NCBI GenBank assembly: GCA_022447825.1
Contig: JAKUTY010000003.1
Span: 1-64,000 of the forward strand
Reading direction: 5' to 3'
From: SAR202 cluster bacterium
GTDB taxonomy: Bacteria > Chloroflexota > Dehalococcoidia > Lucifugimonadales > UBA826
Length of the DNA stretch: 64,000 nucleotides
Shown here: piece after piece, positions 27,727-37,418 of the stretch
Layout: every line of letters begins with the position of its first letter
Numbering within the stretch: position 1 is the first letter of the stretch
Notes under the pieces: generated by a model
Seen by the model: only the letters and a program-made list of their open reading frames with translations
Told to the model about the DNA's origin: nothing
The model's database searches: none
Position numbers and translations under genes: made by a program

Positions 27727-28752
27727 CTAACCATGTAAAACAGAACTCATCACATCTAAGGTAATGTCAATATCTGACGATTCAATTCCATAATGAGTAG
27801 CAAATCTCCATCTCGGTTTATTAGATGCTCCTTTAATATTATTTTCATTTAATGCTTTAGTTAAAATTTCACGATACTCAAAGTCAATTTCAAAAAAAAC
27901 CAAATTAGTCTCTACAGCGTCTACATCTATATTTACATGAGGAAGAGAAGATAATCCCGTGGCTAATTTATATGCATTATCATGATCCTCTGAAAGTCTA
28001 TTTACCATAGAATCTAATGCCACAATTCCAGCAGAAGCTAAAAATCCAGCTTGGCGCATACCTCCACCAAGCATTTTTCTCCATTTCCGAGCAGATGCAA
28101 TAAATTCACTATCACCACAAACCAATGATCCTACTGGACAAGCTAAACCTTTTGATAAACAAAAACTTACTGAATCTGCACCATCAACCAAGTTTTTGAT
28201 ATCAACGCCAAGTTTTACAGCAGCATTAAAAATCCTAGCTCCATCAATGTGGAATTTAAGATCGTTTTCATGAGCGATATCTGAAAACACTTTACTTTCA
28301 GCTTCATCTATTACTCTACCGCCACACATGTTTTGGGTATTTTCTAAAGCAATCATTGAAGTTTTAGGATTATGATTATCTGAAGAATCTCTAATAGCAT
28401 TTAGGACATCTTCGGTACAAATTTTTCCATCATCTTTATTTTCAACAGTGTGATAAGCAACTCCTCCTAATGCAGAAGCACCTCCTGCCTCATATTTAAA
28501 AATATGAGACTTATTTCCCACAATAATCTCATCTCCACGATTAGAATGCGCCAGAATAGATACCAAATTTCCCATTGTGCCACTAGCAACAAATAATGCT
28601 TTTTCTTTACCTAATTTGTGTGCTGCCATTTCTTCTAGAGTATTAATTGATGGATCATCTCCAAAAACATCATCTCCTATTTGGGCCTTTGATATAGCCT
28701 CTCTCATTTCAGGGGAAGGATGTGTTACCGTGTCACTACGAAAATCTATCAT
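27727..28752 (-). CDS. ltaE: Low-specificity L-threonine aldolase
   Basis: This PLP enzyme splits L-threonine or allo-threonine into glycine and acetaldehyde. The 341-residue protein begins MIDFRSDTVTHPSPEMREAI, the hallmark of the family, with GDDVFGDDPSINTLE. FVASGTMGNLVSI binds the PLP phosphate. The PLP lysine is in SFCLSKGLACPVGS, and MRQAGFLASAG and FHIDGARIFNAAVKL are present. The length fits. It is divergent from the alpha/beta hydrolase gene. Confidence 0.92.
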   Translation of the reverse strand: MIDFRSDTVTHPSPEMREAISKAQIGDDVFGDDPSINTLEEMAAHKLGKEKALFVASGTMGNLVSILAHSNRGDEIIVGNKSHIFKYEAGGASALGGVAYHTVENKDDGKICTEDVLNAIRDSSDNHNPKTSMIALENTQNMCGGRVIDEAESKVFSDIAHENDLKFHIDGARIFNAAVKLGVDIKNLVDGADSVSFCLSKGLACPVGSLVCGDSEFIASARKWRKMLGGGMRQAGFLASAGIVALDSMVNRLSEDHDNAYKLATGLSSLPHVNIDVDAVETNLVFFEIDFEYREILTKALNENNIKGASNKPRWRFATHYGIESSDIDITLDVMSSVLHG

Positions 28753-28819
28753 CGAGTTTCCTAAAAGTTCATGAATTACAATTTATTTATTCTATCAATC
28801 TAAACAATAAAAAACTATT

Positions 28820-29461
28820 ATGAAACCTATTACAAAATCCTTGTTTATCAAAACAGATTCTCATATTTTGGAGGCAGAATTTTCAAACCCTTCTGATTCC
28901 CACAAAACACCTTGTGTGATTTTGTGTGCTCCGTCCCCAAAATTTGGGGGAGATATGAATAATAACGTCATACAACAACTAAGTGATGATTTGAACAAAT
29001 TAGGAATTTCCAGTTTCAAATTTAACTACAGGGGAGTGGGGAATAGTGAGGGTGAAACTTCTAATGGTGTGGGTGAATTACAGGATACATTGAATGTCGT
29101 TGCATTTGTAGAATCACTTCAAGAAATTGACGGAAGTAGAATAGGAATTGCTGGGTACTCTTTCGGCGCATGGATGGCACTAGATGCAGTACAAGGGAAC
29201 CAAAAGGTAAAATCAATTTGTTCTATATCCTGTCCCCAAAACAAATTAGGGATGTTCAGTACAGTTGAGATCATTCAACCTAAACTATTTATTATGGGAG
29301 ACAAAGACCATGACTTCCCTTTAGGGCAGTTTAATTTTCTAACTAAAAGATTCAATAATCCTAAACAAATAGAAATAATTACTGGAGGAGATCATTTTTT
29401 TAGAGGGAAAGAAAATCTAATAGGTAAATTAAGTGCAGATTTTTTCAATAAGACTTTATAA
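28820..29461 (+). CDS. Alpha/beta hydrolase (dienelactone-hydrolase-like small type)
   Basis: This 213-residue hydrolase has the nucleophile elbow AGYSFGAWMA (G-x-S-x-G). The acidic residue is probably in IMGDKDHDFPLGQ and the histidine is in GGDHFFRGKE. An RGVGNSEGE loop follows a beta strand and is typical of the YtfL/alpha-beta hydrolase group that includes CC3_0381-like esterases. There is no signal peptide, so it is cytoplasmic. The substrate is unknown. It lies 42 bases before fumC on the same strand. Confidence 0.82.
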   Translation: MKPITKSLFIKTDSHILEAEFSNPSDSHKTPCVILCAPSPKFGGDMNNNVIQQLSDDLNKLGISSFKFNYRGVGNSEGETSNGVGELQDTLNVVAFVESLQEIDGSRIGIAGYSFGAWMALDAVQGNQKVKSICSISCPQNKLGMFSTVEIIQPKLFIMGDKDHDFPLGQFNFLTKRFNNPKQIEIITGGDHFFRGKENLIGKLSADFFNKTL

Positions 29462-29502
29462 TACATATCTTTAAAACTATTCAAATTCTACGGAGAAACC
29501 AA

Positions 29503-30900
29503 TTGTCAACTAACGAATACAGAACAGAAAAAGATTCAATGGGTGAATTTCAAGTTCCAAGTAACGCATATTATGGTGCTAACACTATGAGAGCTGTTTT
29601 AAATTTTCCAATTAGTGACTTGAGATTTTCAAGATCTTTTATCAATGCTATTGCAACAATTAAAAAAACTGCTGCACAAGTAAATATGGAGTTAGGATTA
29701 CTTGATTCAGATCTAGGTAACGCAATTACACAAGCCGCTCAAGAAGTTGCAGAGGGAAAGTTCGACAATCAATTTGTCGTTGATATTTTCCAAACAGGAT
29801 CTGGTACATCTACAAACATGAATACCAATGAAGTGATATCCAATCGTGCCATAGAAATTTTAGGAGGGAAACTTGGATCTAGGACCCCCGTACATCCCAA
29901 TGATCACGTGAACACTGGGCAATCATCAAATGATGTAATACCTACTGCTATTCATTTAGCAGCATTAATTTCAATTTCAAAAAATTTGATCCCGTCGTTA
30001 GAGATTCTTCTAAATTCATTGAATAACAAATCACAAGAATTTATGGCGATAGTCAAAACTGGTCGAACTCACCTACAAGATGCAACTCCCATAAGATTAG
30101 GTCAAGAATTTTTAGGCTATGCCGGCCAGATTGAAAGGGCAATTTTGCGATCTGAGAATGCTATTACAGAACTTTCTGAAGTTGCTTTAGGAGGAACTGC
30201 AGTAGGGACTGGGGTAAATACTCATCCAAAGTTTTCATCCAAAGTTTGCGAAAAACTATCTGAAGACTTACAAATCCCAATCACAGAAACAACTAACCAC
30301 TTTCAAGCTCAAAGTACGTTAGATAATATAGTTGATGCTAGTGGGTCTATGAAAACAATTGCTGTAAGTTTAATGAAAATTTCAAATGACATAAGATGGA
30401 TGGGTTCTGGACCAAGGGGAGGATTTGGAGAAATTGAACTACCTGAAGTTCAACCTGGAAGTTCAATTATGCCCGGAAAAGTTAACCCTGTAATTCCTGA
30501 GTCGGTATGCCAAGTCGCTGCCCAAGTCATTGGCAATGATATGTCTGTAGCTGTAGCAGGTCAGTCAGGTAACTTCGAAATCAATGTAATGATGCCTGTA
30601 GCCGCATATAATCTTCTTCAGTCAATTGACTTACTTGCAAATGCATCAAAAAATCTAGCTGTTCAATGTGTTGATGGACTCAAAGCAACAAATAAAGGGC
30701 CAGAAATGGTTGAAAATGGATTAGCAATAGTAACAACACTAGTTCCTCATATTGGTTATGATGCCTCTGCAGCTTTAGCCCATAAAGCTCAGGAGACAGG
30801 TGAGCCAATCAAGACAGTTGCCATCAGAGAAACAGATATACCTAAAGAAGAGTTAGACAAAATTTTAGATCCGGAATCTATGACTGAACCCTCAGAATAG
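29503..30900 (+). CDS. fumC: Fumarate hydratase class II
   Basis: FumC interconverts fumarate and malate in the TCA cycle. The 465-residue protein has the superfamily signature GSSIMPGKVNPVIPE. The substrate loops GSGTSTNMNTNEVISNRA, VHPNDHVNTGQSSND and TGRTHLQDATPIRLGQE are all conserved. It starts with TTG, preceded by CGGAG at a good distance, giving the product STNEYRTEKDSMGEFQVP after the initiator. It is complete and convergent with the CCA-type gene, three bases apart. Confidence 0.95.
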   Translation: MSTNEYRTEKDSMGEFQVPSNAYYGANTMRAVLNFPISDLRFSRSFINAIATIKKTAAQVNMELGLLDSDLGNAITQAAQEVAEGKFDNQFVVDIFQTGSGTSTNMNTNEVISNRAIEILGGKLGSRTPVHPNDHVNTGQSSNDVIPTAIHLAALISISKNLIPSLEILLNSLNNKSQEFMAIVKTGRTHLQDATPIRLGQEFLGYAGQIERAILRSENAITELSEVALGGTAVGTGVNTHPKFSSKVCEKLSEDLQIPITETTNHFQAQSTLDNIVDASGSMKTIAVSLMKISNDIRWMGSGPRGGFGEIELPEVQPGSSIMPGKVNPVIPESVCQVAAQVIGNDMSVAVAGQSGNFEINVMMPVAAYNLLQSIDLLANASKNLAVQCVDGLKATNKGPEMVENGLAIVTTLVPHIGYDASAALAHKAQETGEPIKTVAIRETDIPKEELDKILDPESMTEPSE

Positions 30901-30903
30901 AAA

Positions 30904-32112
30904 TTAAATCAATGATTTAACAAATTCTTTTTGGGCTTGAATTGACATAGCTCCATTAGTTACTATTTTCATTGTTAAAGAATTAAGTACTCTGCCTATT
31001 TCAGGACCTTCATTTACACCTAATTCTAAAATTGATTCCCCATCAATAATAGTTTCTAGATCAAATAAAATAGATTGAAAAATTTCAATTTGTAAAATTG
31101 ATTTTTCTTCAAGCAACTTTTTTGAGATTTCTAAAATGTTTTTTGGAATCATATTCAAATATTTATATAGATCTTCTTTTTGTAAATTAGTGTCCATCCG
31201 TTCAACAGTAGTAAAATCCATAATTGCTTTATGATTTTTAGTTTTTAGATCTAAACGATTTGAGAATTTTTCTCTATCTAAATAATTAAAATGAGAAGAT
31301 ATAAACACCCACCACATATTTTCATCATTAATACAAATATTTTTTATATTCTCTAAATCTTGTAATGTATTTCTATCAGCTAAATGAAATTCAAATTTTT
31401 CAAAAATCATTATCATGATTTGATGATTTAAAATATTTTCAAAATTATCTTCTTGAAAAATTGATAATATCTCGTTAGCAATTCTTTTACCGCTTAACAA
31501 ATTCACATTTTCTATAGATTTATACATATTTTCATAAGTACATTTTGAAATTTTCATATTCAATCTATTTGCATACTTAATAGCTCTAAAAATTCTTGTG
31601 GGATCATCAATAAAACTATTAGGATGCAAAATTTTGATAACACCATTTTCCAAATCTTCTAAAGAGTTAGAAACATCTATAACTTCGCCCCAAGTTTTGG
31701 AATTGAGAGAAACCGCTAACGCATTAATAGAAAAATCTCTCCTAAGAAGATCTACATCAATTTCTGTTTTTAAAAAAACTTTAGGTAATGCACCGGGGGA
31801 AAGGTATGCCTCTTTTCTAGTCATAGCTATGTCTATTTCTACATCATCAAAAACACCTTTAACCACTCCAAATTCTGACATAGAAACTATTTGAAATTGT
31901 TCTGAGTTTTTTAAAGACTCAAACATTAAATTGGGGTCACTTTCAACAGCAATATCAATATCATGAATTTTTTTGTTTAATATAATATCTCTAACTACTC
32001 CGCCCACTAAAAAGGCTTTAGCAGAATGCATCTCTGCAACGTTAGCAATAAACTTTACAGCTAAATTTTGATTTGCACTTAGCTGATTTTTAATTTTTTC
32101 ATTGATATTCAT
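30904..32112 (-). CDS. CCA-adding tRNA nucleotidyltransferase / poly(A) polymerase family protein
   Basis: This class II nucleotidyltransferase superfamily protein has the N-terminal active site FLVGGVVRDIILNKKIHDID, with the D-x-D metal pair, then RRDFSINALAVSL. The motif for template-independent nucleotide choice is visible as HPNSFIDDPTRIFRAIKYANRLN. The C-terminal half is helical, low in complexity and diverged. At about 402 residues it fits CCA-adding or A-adding enzymes. Which of the two cannot be decided from the sequence. The ATG at 32112 was chosen. A TTG eight codons upstream overlaps the -35 of the metY promoter and has no ribosome-binding site. Confidence 0.8.
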   Translation of the reverse strand: MNINEKIKNQLSANQNLAVKFIANVAEMHSAKAFLVGGVVRDIILNKKIHDIDIAVESDPNLMFESLKNSEQFQIVSMSEFGVVKGVFDDVEIDIAMTRKEAYLSPGALPKVFLKTEIDVDLLRRDFSINALAVSLNSKTWGEVIDVSNSLEDLENGVIKILHPNSFIDDPTRIFRAIKYANRLNMKISKCTYENMYKSIENVNLLSGKRIANEILSIFQEDNFENILNHQIMIMIFEKFEFHLADRNTLQDLENIKNICINDENMWWVFISSHFNYLDREKFSNRLDLKTKNHKAIMDFTTVERMDTNLQKEDLYKYLNMIPKNILEISKKLLEEKSILQIEIFQSILFDLETIIDGESILELGVNEGPEIGRVLNSLTMKIVTNGAMSIQAQKEFVKSLI

Positions 32113-32129
32113 AAGACCCACAAAGGTAT

Positions 32130-32158
32130 TTGACAAAAAAAAACAGTCATAGTAGATT
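32130..32158 (+). promoter_or_regulatory. Promoter of the metY-metA operon
   Basis: A perfect TTGACA followed after 17 bases by TAGATT. It lies in the divergent gap, about 45 bases before the riboswitch aptamer. Confidence 0.6.
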
Positions 32159-32203
32159 ATAAATGCTTCGAGGCAAAAGTATTAGCAACTTAAAAACAAA
32201 ATA

Positions 32204-32287
32204 TCGTCAAGAGTGACAGGCGAGGCCCCAATCCTTAGACCCTGTCCGGCAACCTTAACCTTTAAGGTGCCTTTGGGGATTAGACGA
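32204..32287 (+). ncRNA. SAM riboswitch aptamer, SAM-IV-like (SAM-I clan)
   Basis: The sequence contains the SAM-clan core GTCAAGAGTGACAGG ... CCTGTCCGGCAACC ... AAGGTGC. Pairings seen by eye are P1 TCGTC with GACGA (32204-32208 with 32283-32287), P2 GACAGG with CCTGTC (32215-32220 with 32241-32246), and P3 ACCTTA with TAAGGT (32252-32257 with 32263-32268). A pseudoknot joins CCCC (32226-32229) in the P2 loop with GGGG (32275-32278). There is no P4 hairpin between P3 and P1. The order resembles the SAM-IV class known from actinobacterial methionine genes rather than classical SAM-I. It senses S-adenosylmethionine and here precedes metY and metA, with a terminator just after it. Confidence 0.85.
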
Positions 32288-32309
32288 GGTCTTATATGAC
32301 AAAGGGTAC

Positions 32310-32343
32310 GGCTCTATCCGTTTCCGGGAGAGCCTTTTTTTTT
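32310..32343 (+). terminator. Intrinsic terminator of the SAM riboswitch
   Basis: The stem GGCTCT/AGAGCC (32310-32315 with 32329-32334) is followed by nine T residues. It lies between the aptamer and metY, so it is the expected expression platform: SAM bound would give termination, SAM free would give read-through. Confidence 0.85.
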
Positions 32344-32373
32344 GCTAAAAAATTTATAAACTTTAAACATTAG

Positions 32374-33705
<1,332 letters not shown>

Positions 33706-33715
33706 ATTAATTTCC

Positions 33716-33757
33716 GATTCTTAAGGGTGTGATCGATGGGTCACACCCTTAAGAATC
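33716..33757 (+). repeat. Perfect 17-bp inverted repeat between metY and metA
   Basis: GATTCTTAAGGGTGTGA, an eight-base loop, and its exact complement TCACACCCTTAAGAATC. It forms a strong hairpin 10 bases after the metY stop and just before the metA ribosome-binding site. There is no T run after the 3' arm. It may stabilise or process the metY message, weaken metA expression, or be a terminator without U tract. Confidence 0.8.
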
Positions 33758-33779
33758 AAATTTGGAGAACAATGTATTA

Positions 33780-34673
33780 ATGACATTAATTATTAGGCCT
33801 GATTATCATGGTGTCCCATTTATTGAACAAAATAAAATCAGATGGATTCCCATTGAAAAAGCAGAACGTCAAGACATTAGGCCTTTAAGAATTGGAATAC
33901 TAAATATTATGCCGCTTGGCGAACAATATGAAATGAATCTATTGAACCCTTTAGGTTTATCAATTCTACAAATAGAACCAATTTGGATCAAACTCAAATC
34001 TCATGAATATAAAACTTGGTCTCAAGGTCATATTGACGAGTTATATCAAAGTTACGAAGAGGCTACAAAACATAAGCCCTTAGATGGATTAATTGTGACA
34101 GGAGCTCCTGTGGAACACTTGGATTACGAACAAGTAAATTACTGGCCTGAATTCAAAGAATTAATATCTGAAGCTACAAAAAGTATCCCTAGCACATTGG
34201 GATTATGTTGGGGTGGATTTGCATTAGCTTATTTGTTAGGAATTCCCAAAGAAAATTTCACGAAAAAACTTTTTGGAGTTTACGAATTAGAAAACTTATC
34301 ACCTTCTAATCCAATCATAGGGGCTTTAGATGATAAGTTTTTGTGCCCTCAAAGTAGATTTGCCGGGTTGCCGGACAAAGAAATGGAAAATGCTGCCAAT
34401 CAAAACATTATAAACTTATTAGCCTATGGTAAAGAATCTGGATACACTATTTTTGAAACACCTGATCACTCTCAAGTAATGCATATTGGTCATCCAGAAT
34501 ACAATGCAGGTCGACTAGCATTAGAGGCAAAAAGAGATCAATCAAATCCAAGTGTTCCGCCAATATCTAATTTTGACTTTGAAAATCCTACAAACCAATG
34601 GAGAATGCATAGAAATACATTTTTCCAACAATGGATACATTATATTTACACATCAATCAGCTTAAATGATTAA
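33780..34673 (+). CDS. metA: Homoserine O-acyltransferase of the MetA family, probably acetyl-CoA-using
   Basis: MetA activates homoserine for methionine synthesis. The 297-residue protein has the family segments GILNIMPLGEQYEMNLLNPL, IVTGAPVEHLDYEQVNYW, the nucleophile cysteine in TLGLCWGGFALAYL, and the histidine in MHIGHPEYNAGRL. E. coli MetA has glycine in the variable pair after GAP and uses succinyl-CoA. Bacillus cereus MetA has glutamate there and uses acetyl-CoA. This protein has GAPVE (E112), so the acetyl form is expected, which fits MetY next door. GGAG lies 12 bases before the chosen ATG. A TTG six codons earlier is less likely. Confidence 0.88.
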   Translation: MTLIIRPDYHGVPFIEQNKIRWIPIEKAERQDIRPLRIGILNIMPLGEQYEMNLLNPLGLSILQIEPIWIKLKSHEYKTWSQGHIDELYQSYEEATKHKPLDGLIVTGAPVEHLDYEQVNYWPEFKELISEATKSIPSTLGLCWGGFALAYLLGIPKENFTKKLFGVYELENLSPSNPIIGALDDKFLCPQSRFAGLPDKEMENAANQNIINLLAYGKESGYTIFETPDHSQVMHIGHPEYNAGRLALEAKRDQSNPSVPPISNFDFENPTNQWRMHRNTFFQQWIHYIYTSISLND

Positions 34674-35173
34674 TGACTCAAAATTTTACAAATAACTTTT
34701 GCTCAAAATGTGGCTATAAACTTTTACCAATTGATAGTTTAAATTCACAAGTCACTCATTGTAAAAAGTGCAATTTCACTATATACGCAGATCCCAAAGT
34801 TGCCGCCGTGATAATTGTTAAAAAACAAAACCAAATACTCTTAGTAAAACGATCTATTGAACCTCCCCTTGGAAAATGGAGCTTATTATCCGGATATGTT
34901 AACAGGGGAGAAAATGTTGAATCTGCAGCAATAAGAGAGGTTAAAGAAGAAGTCAATATAGATGTATCTATCACTGAATTACAAGGAGTTTATTCTGGAT
35001 TGAGTCCAGTAGTAATAATTGTATTTCATGCTATTCATACTTCAGGTGTTCTATCTGTCAGTAACGAAGTAAGTGATTTCAAATGGGTGAACAATGAAGA
35101 AATACCTAACTTACCTTTTGTATATGATAAACAAATCATTGAAGATTATTTATTAATATCAAATCGAAATTAG
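34673..35173 (+). CDS. Nudix hydrolase with N-terminal zinc ribbon
   Basis: This 166-residue protein starts with a zinc ribbon of four cysteines (CSKCGYKLL, then CKKCNF). The Nudix fold follows: YADPKVAAVIIVKKQNQILL and the Nudix box GYVNRGENVESAAIREVKEE, with the required R-E-x-x-E-E. The arrangement resembles the C-terminal half of NudC (NADH pyrophosphatase/deNADding) and related ADP-ribose-type hydrolases, but the SQPWPFPxS NudC signature is not visible, so the substrate is open. The ATG overlaps the metA stop by one base, so it may be expressed with the methionine genes. The four-base overlap with the opposite gene marks a convergent end. Confidence 0.82.
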   Translation: MTQNFTNNFCSKCGYKLLPIDSLNSQVTHCKKCNFTIYADPKVAAVIIVKKQNQILLVKRSIEPPLGKWSLLSGYVNRGENVESAAIREVKEEVNIDVSITELQGVYSGLSPVVIIVFHAIHTSGVLSVSNEVSDFKWVNNEEIPNLPFVYDKQIIEDYLLISNRN

Positions 35174-35526
35174 TCTTCTACCTTATCAGACCAAGATCTT
35201 TTAAATACTCCAAAATTATCTGATTTGGAATCTCCCATTGAAGTAATTCTAACCAATTCCCAACCTTTTTCTCCCATCCCATTTAATAATGTTTTATTGT
35301 ATTCACGAGATGATTCAAGAGAATCTGATTTAAGTTTTAAAACTTCATACTCCCATGTAGGAATATTTTCTCCGGGCTCAAATTCATCAATATATTCAAG
35401 TTGTTGAAGTTCTTCTTCAGTAATCTCTACCCAAGAATCAGCAGGCAACTTTGCTAGACATTCATCGCAAACCTCTGAAGGCCATAAAGTGTATCCTCCA
35501 CATTCAGGACAGAAAAAAATTTTCAT
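35170..35526 (-). CDS. Hypothetical protein with zinc ribbon and DUF4177-like domain
   Basis: This 118-residue protein has two parts. An N-terminal CPECGGYTLWPSEVCDEC module has two C-x-x-C pairs, a zinc-ribbon pattern. A later segment, TWEYEVLKL ... MGEKGWELVRI ... FGVFKR, matches the beta-alpha-beta-beta pattern of DUF4177 proteins. An acidic linker (EITEEELQQLEYIDEFE) joins them. No function is known for this combination. It is a single gene with a short AGG-type ribosome-binding site, and it is transcribed towards the Nudix gene. Confidence 0.7.
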   Translation of the reverse strand: MKIFFCPECGGYTLWPSEVCDECLAKLPADSWVEITEEELQQLEYIDEFEPGENIPTWEYEVLKLKSDSLESSREYNKTLLNGMGEKGWELVRITSMGDSKSDNFGVFKRSWSDKVED

Positions 35527-35594
35527 CTCTCACCTTAAATTTTTGATATAAAGTGATTATAAATCTTTATAAATTTAAAAGCATTACATACAAA

Positions 35595-37406
35595 TCATAT
35601 TGCTTCTATTGAAGCAAAATTTTTATTGTATAACTCAAAATAAAGTTGTTTCTTATCCATTAATGTTTCATGAGTCCCAATTTCTACAATTTGGCCCTCA
35701 TCCAATACAACAATCTTATCTGCTCCTCTTATTGTAGACAGCCTGTGTGCTATTACTATTGCAGTTCTTCCCTTAAGAACTTTTTTCAAAGCTTGTTGAA
35801 TTAATATCTCTGTATGACTATCAATACTAGCTGTTGCTTCATCCAAAACTAATATTTTAGGATCTGAAGCTATTGCTCTTGCAAAACTAATAAGTTGTCT
35901 CTGGCCCAAGCTAATGTTGTTACCTCTCTCTGCCAAATAAGTTTGGTACCCTTCAGGCAAATTATCTATAAATTCATGAGCACCTACTGCTTTGGCAGCC
36001 TCAACAACTTTCTCGTCAGAAACATTTTGATGATTGTATCTAATATTTTCTATAATTGTTCCAGAAAACAAATAGGGTTCCTGTAAAACCATACTCATTT
36101 GATGAACTAGTGATTCTCTAGTAACGTCAGTTATCTCAATTCCATCAACTAAAATTGATCCATTACCCGGTTGAACACCGTAAAATCTAGACAATACAGA
36201 AACAATACTAGTTTTTCCTGCTCCAGTTGGTCCCACAATGGCTACAGTTTCTCCTGAATCAATTTTTAAATTAATCCCTTTTAAGACTTCCTCCCCTTCA
36301 AAATAAGAGAATCGAATGTCTTTAAATTCTACAGAACCGTTAATCTCTGGCATTTCATATGCATTTTGTTTATCTGCAAGACCAGGAACTCTATCCATAA
36401 GATCAAAAATCCTAGACCCAGAAGCCATTGATCTTTGTAATTGAGTATATTGCATAGTTAAGTTTCGAATAGGGTCAAAAAATCTTTGAATGTACATAAT
36501 AAAGGCAACTAAAATTCCTACACCAATTTCTTGAGACTCAACCATTTGAGCACCAAATAAAATTGCTAAAACTATTGCTACTGCAGTTAATATATCTACG
36601 GCAGGTAATAATCCGGCAGCGTATCTGCCTGCAACAACATTAGACCAACGATGGGCTATGTTTTTTTCATCAAACAACTCTAAATTTCGTTTTTGACGAT
36701 TTAAACTTTGAACAACCCTAACACCTGAGAAATTCTCATTGAAGGATCCATTAACTATTGAAATTCGTCTTCTAACTTCAACAAAAGTTTTTTTAGCATA
36801 CTTTTGCCAAGTCACCATTATTACTATCAAAATAGGAATGACAACCATAGTAATCAAACCAAGCTTTAAGTTCATTATTAAAAGAGCGACAACTATACCA
36901 ATAAGACTTAATAGTTCCCCCAAGCTCATCACTACCAGTGCACTGAATTCTTGTAATTGCCCAACATCTCCCTGGACTCTTGACATTAGCCTACCCACTT
37001 CTGTGTTATCAAAATAAGACAATGACTGTTTTTGTACATGACCAAACAATCTTTTTCTTAATCCAAACAAAACACCTTGCCCAACTTTCTGCATGGCATA
37101 CTGCATAATATAATTCGATATCCAGTTGATTACTGCAACAATTACAAATACTAAGAAAAGAATGTTTAATTTTGTTAAATCTCGATTTGCAATAAATTCA
37201 TCAATTCCAAAACCAATCAACCAAGGAACAATCACTAAAGTAAATGTATAAATCAACATTGAAATTATAGAAACAATAGCTAGTTTTCTATATGGCTTGA
37301 TAAAAGGAGCCAATCTCAATATTACTCTTTGGTCATAAGCATTTCCAAAATACTCTTCATCAGCATGACCTCTAGCAGCAGAAACTCCTCCCAAGCCTAA
37401 ATTCAT
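35595..37406 (-). CDS. ABC exporter subunit, active-site-competent half
   Basis: This 603-residue half-transporter is a type I exporter with six N-terminal membrane helices (about residues 40-320) and a C-terminal nucleotide-binding domain. It has Walker A VGPTGAGKTSIVSVL, Q-loop SMVLQEP, signature ISLGQRQL (a variant of LSGGQ), Walker B ILVLDEATASID with the catalytic glutamate, and H-loop IVIAHRLSTIRG with its histidine. The upstream partner gene encodes a second half-transporter with degenerate catalytic residues. The two probably form a heterodimer of the multidrug/lipid exporter class. The substrate is unknown. Confidence 0.9.
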   Translation of the reverse strand: MNLGLGGVSAARGHADEEYFGNAYDQRVILRLAPFIKPYRKLAIVSIISMLIYTFTLVIVPWLIGFGIDEFIANRDLTKLNILFLVFVIVAVINWISNYIMQYAMQKVGQGVLFGLRKRLFGHVQKQSLSYFDNTEVGRLMSRVQGDVGQLQEFSALVVMSLGELLSLIGIVVALLIMNLKLGLITMVVIPILIVIMVTWQKYAKKTFVEVRRRISIVNGSFNENFSGVRVVQSLNRQKRNLELFDEKNIAHRWSNVVAGRYAAGLLPAVDILTAVAIVLAILFGAQMVESQEIGVGILVAFIMYIQRFFDPIRNLTMQYTQLQRSMASGSRIFDLMDRVPGLADKQNAYEMPEINGSVEFKDIRFSYFEGEEVLKGINLKIDSGETVAIVGPTGAGKTSIVSVLSRFYGVQPGNGSILVDGIEITDVTRESLVHQMSMVLQEPYLFSGTIIENIRYNHQNVSDEKVVEAAKAVGAHEFIDNLPEGYQTYLAERGNNISLGQRQLISFARAIASDPKILVLDEATASIDSHTEILIQQALKKVLKGRTAIVIAHRLSTIRGADKIVVLDEGQIVEIGTHETLMDKKQLYFELYNKNFASIEAI

Positions 37407-37418
37407 TTAAATAGCTCC

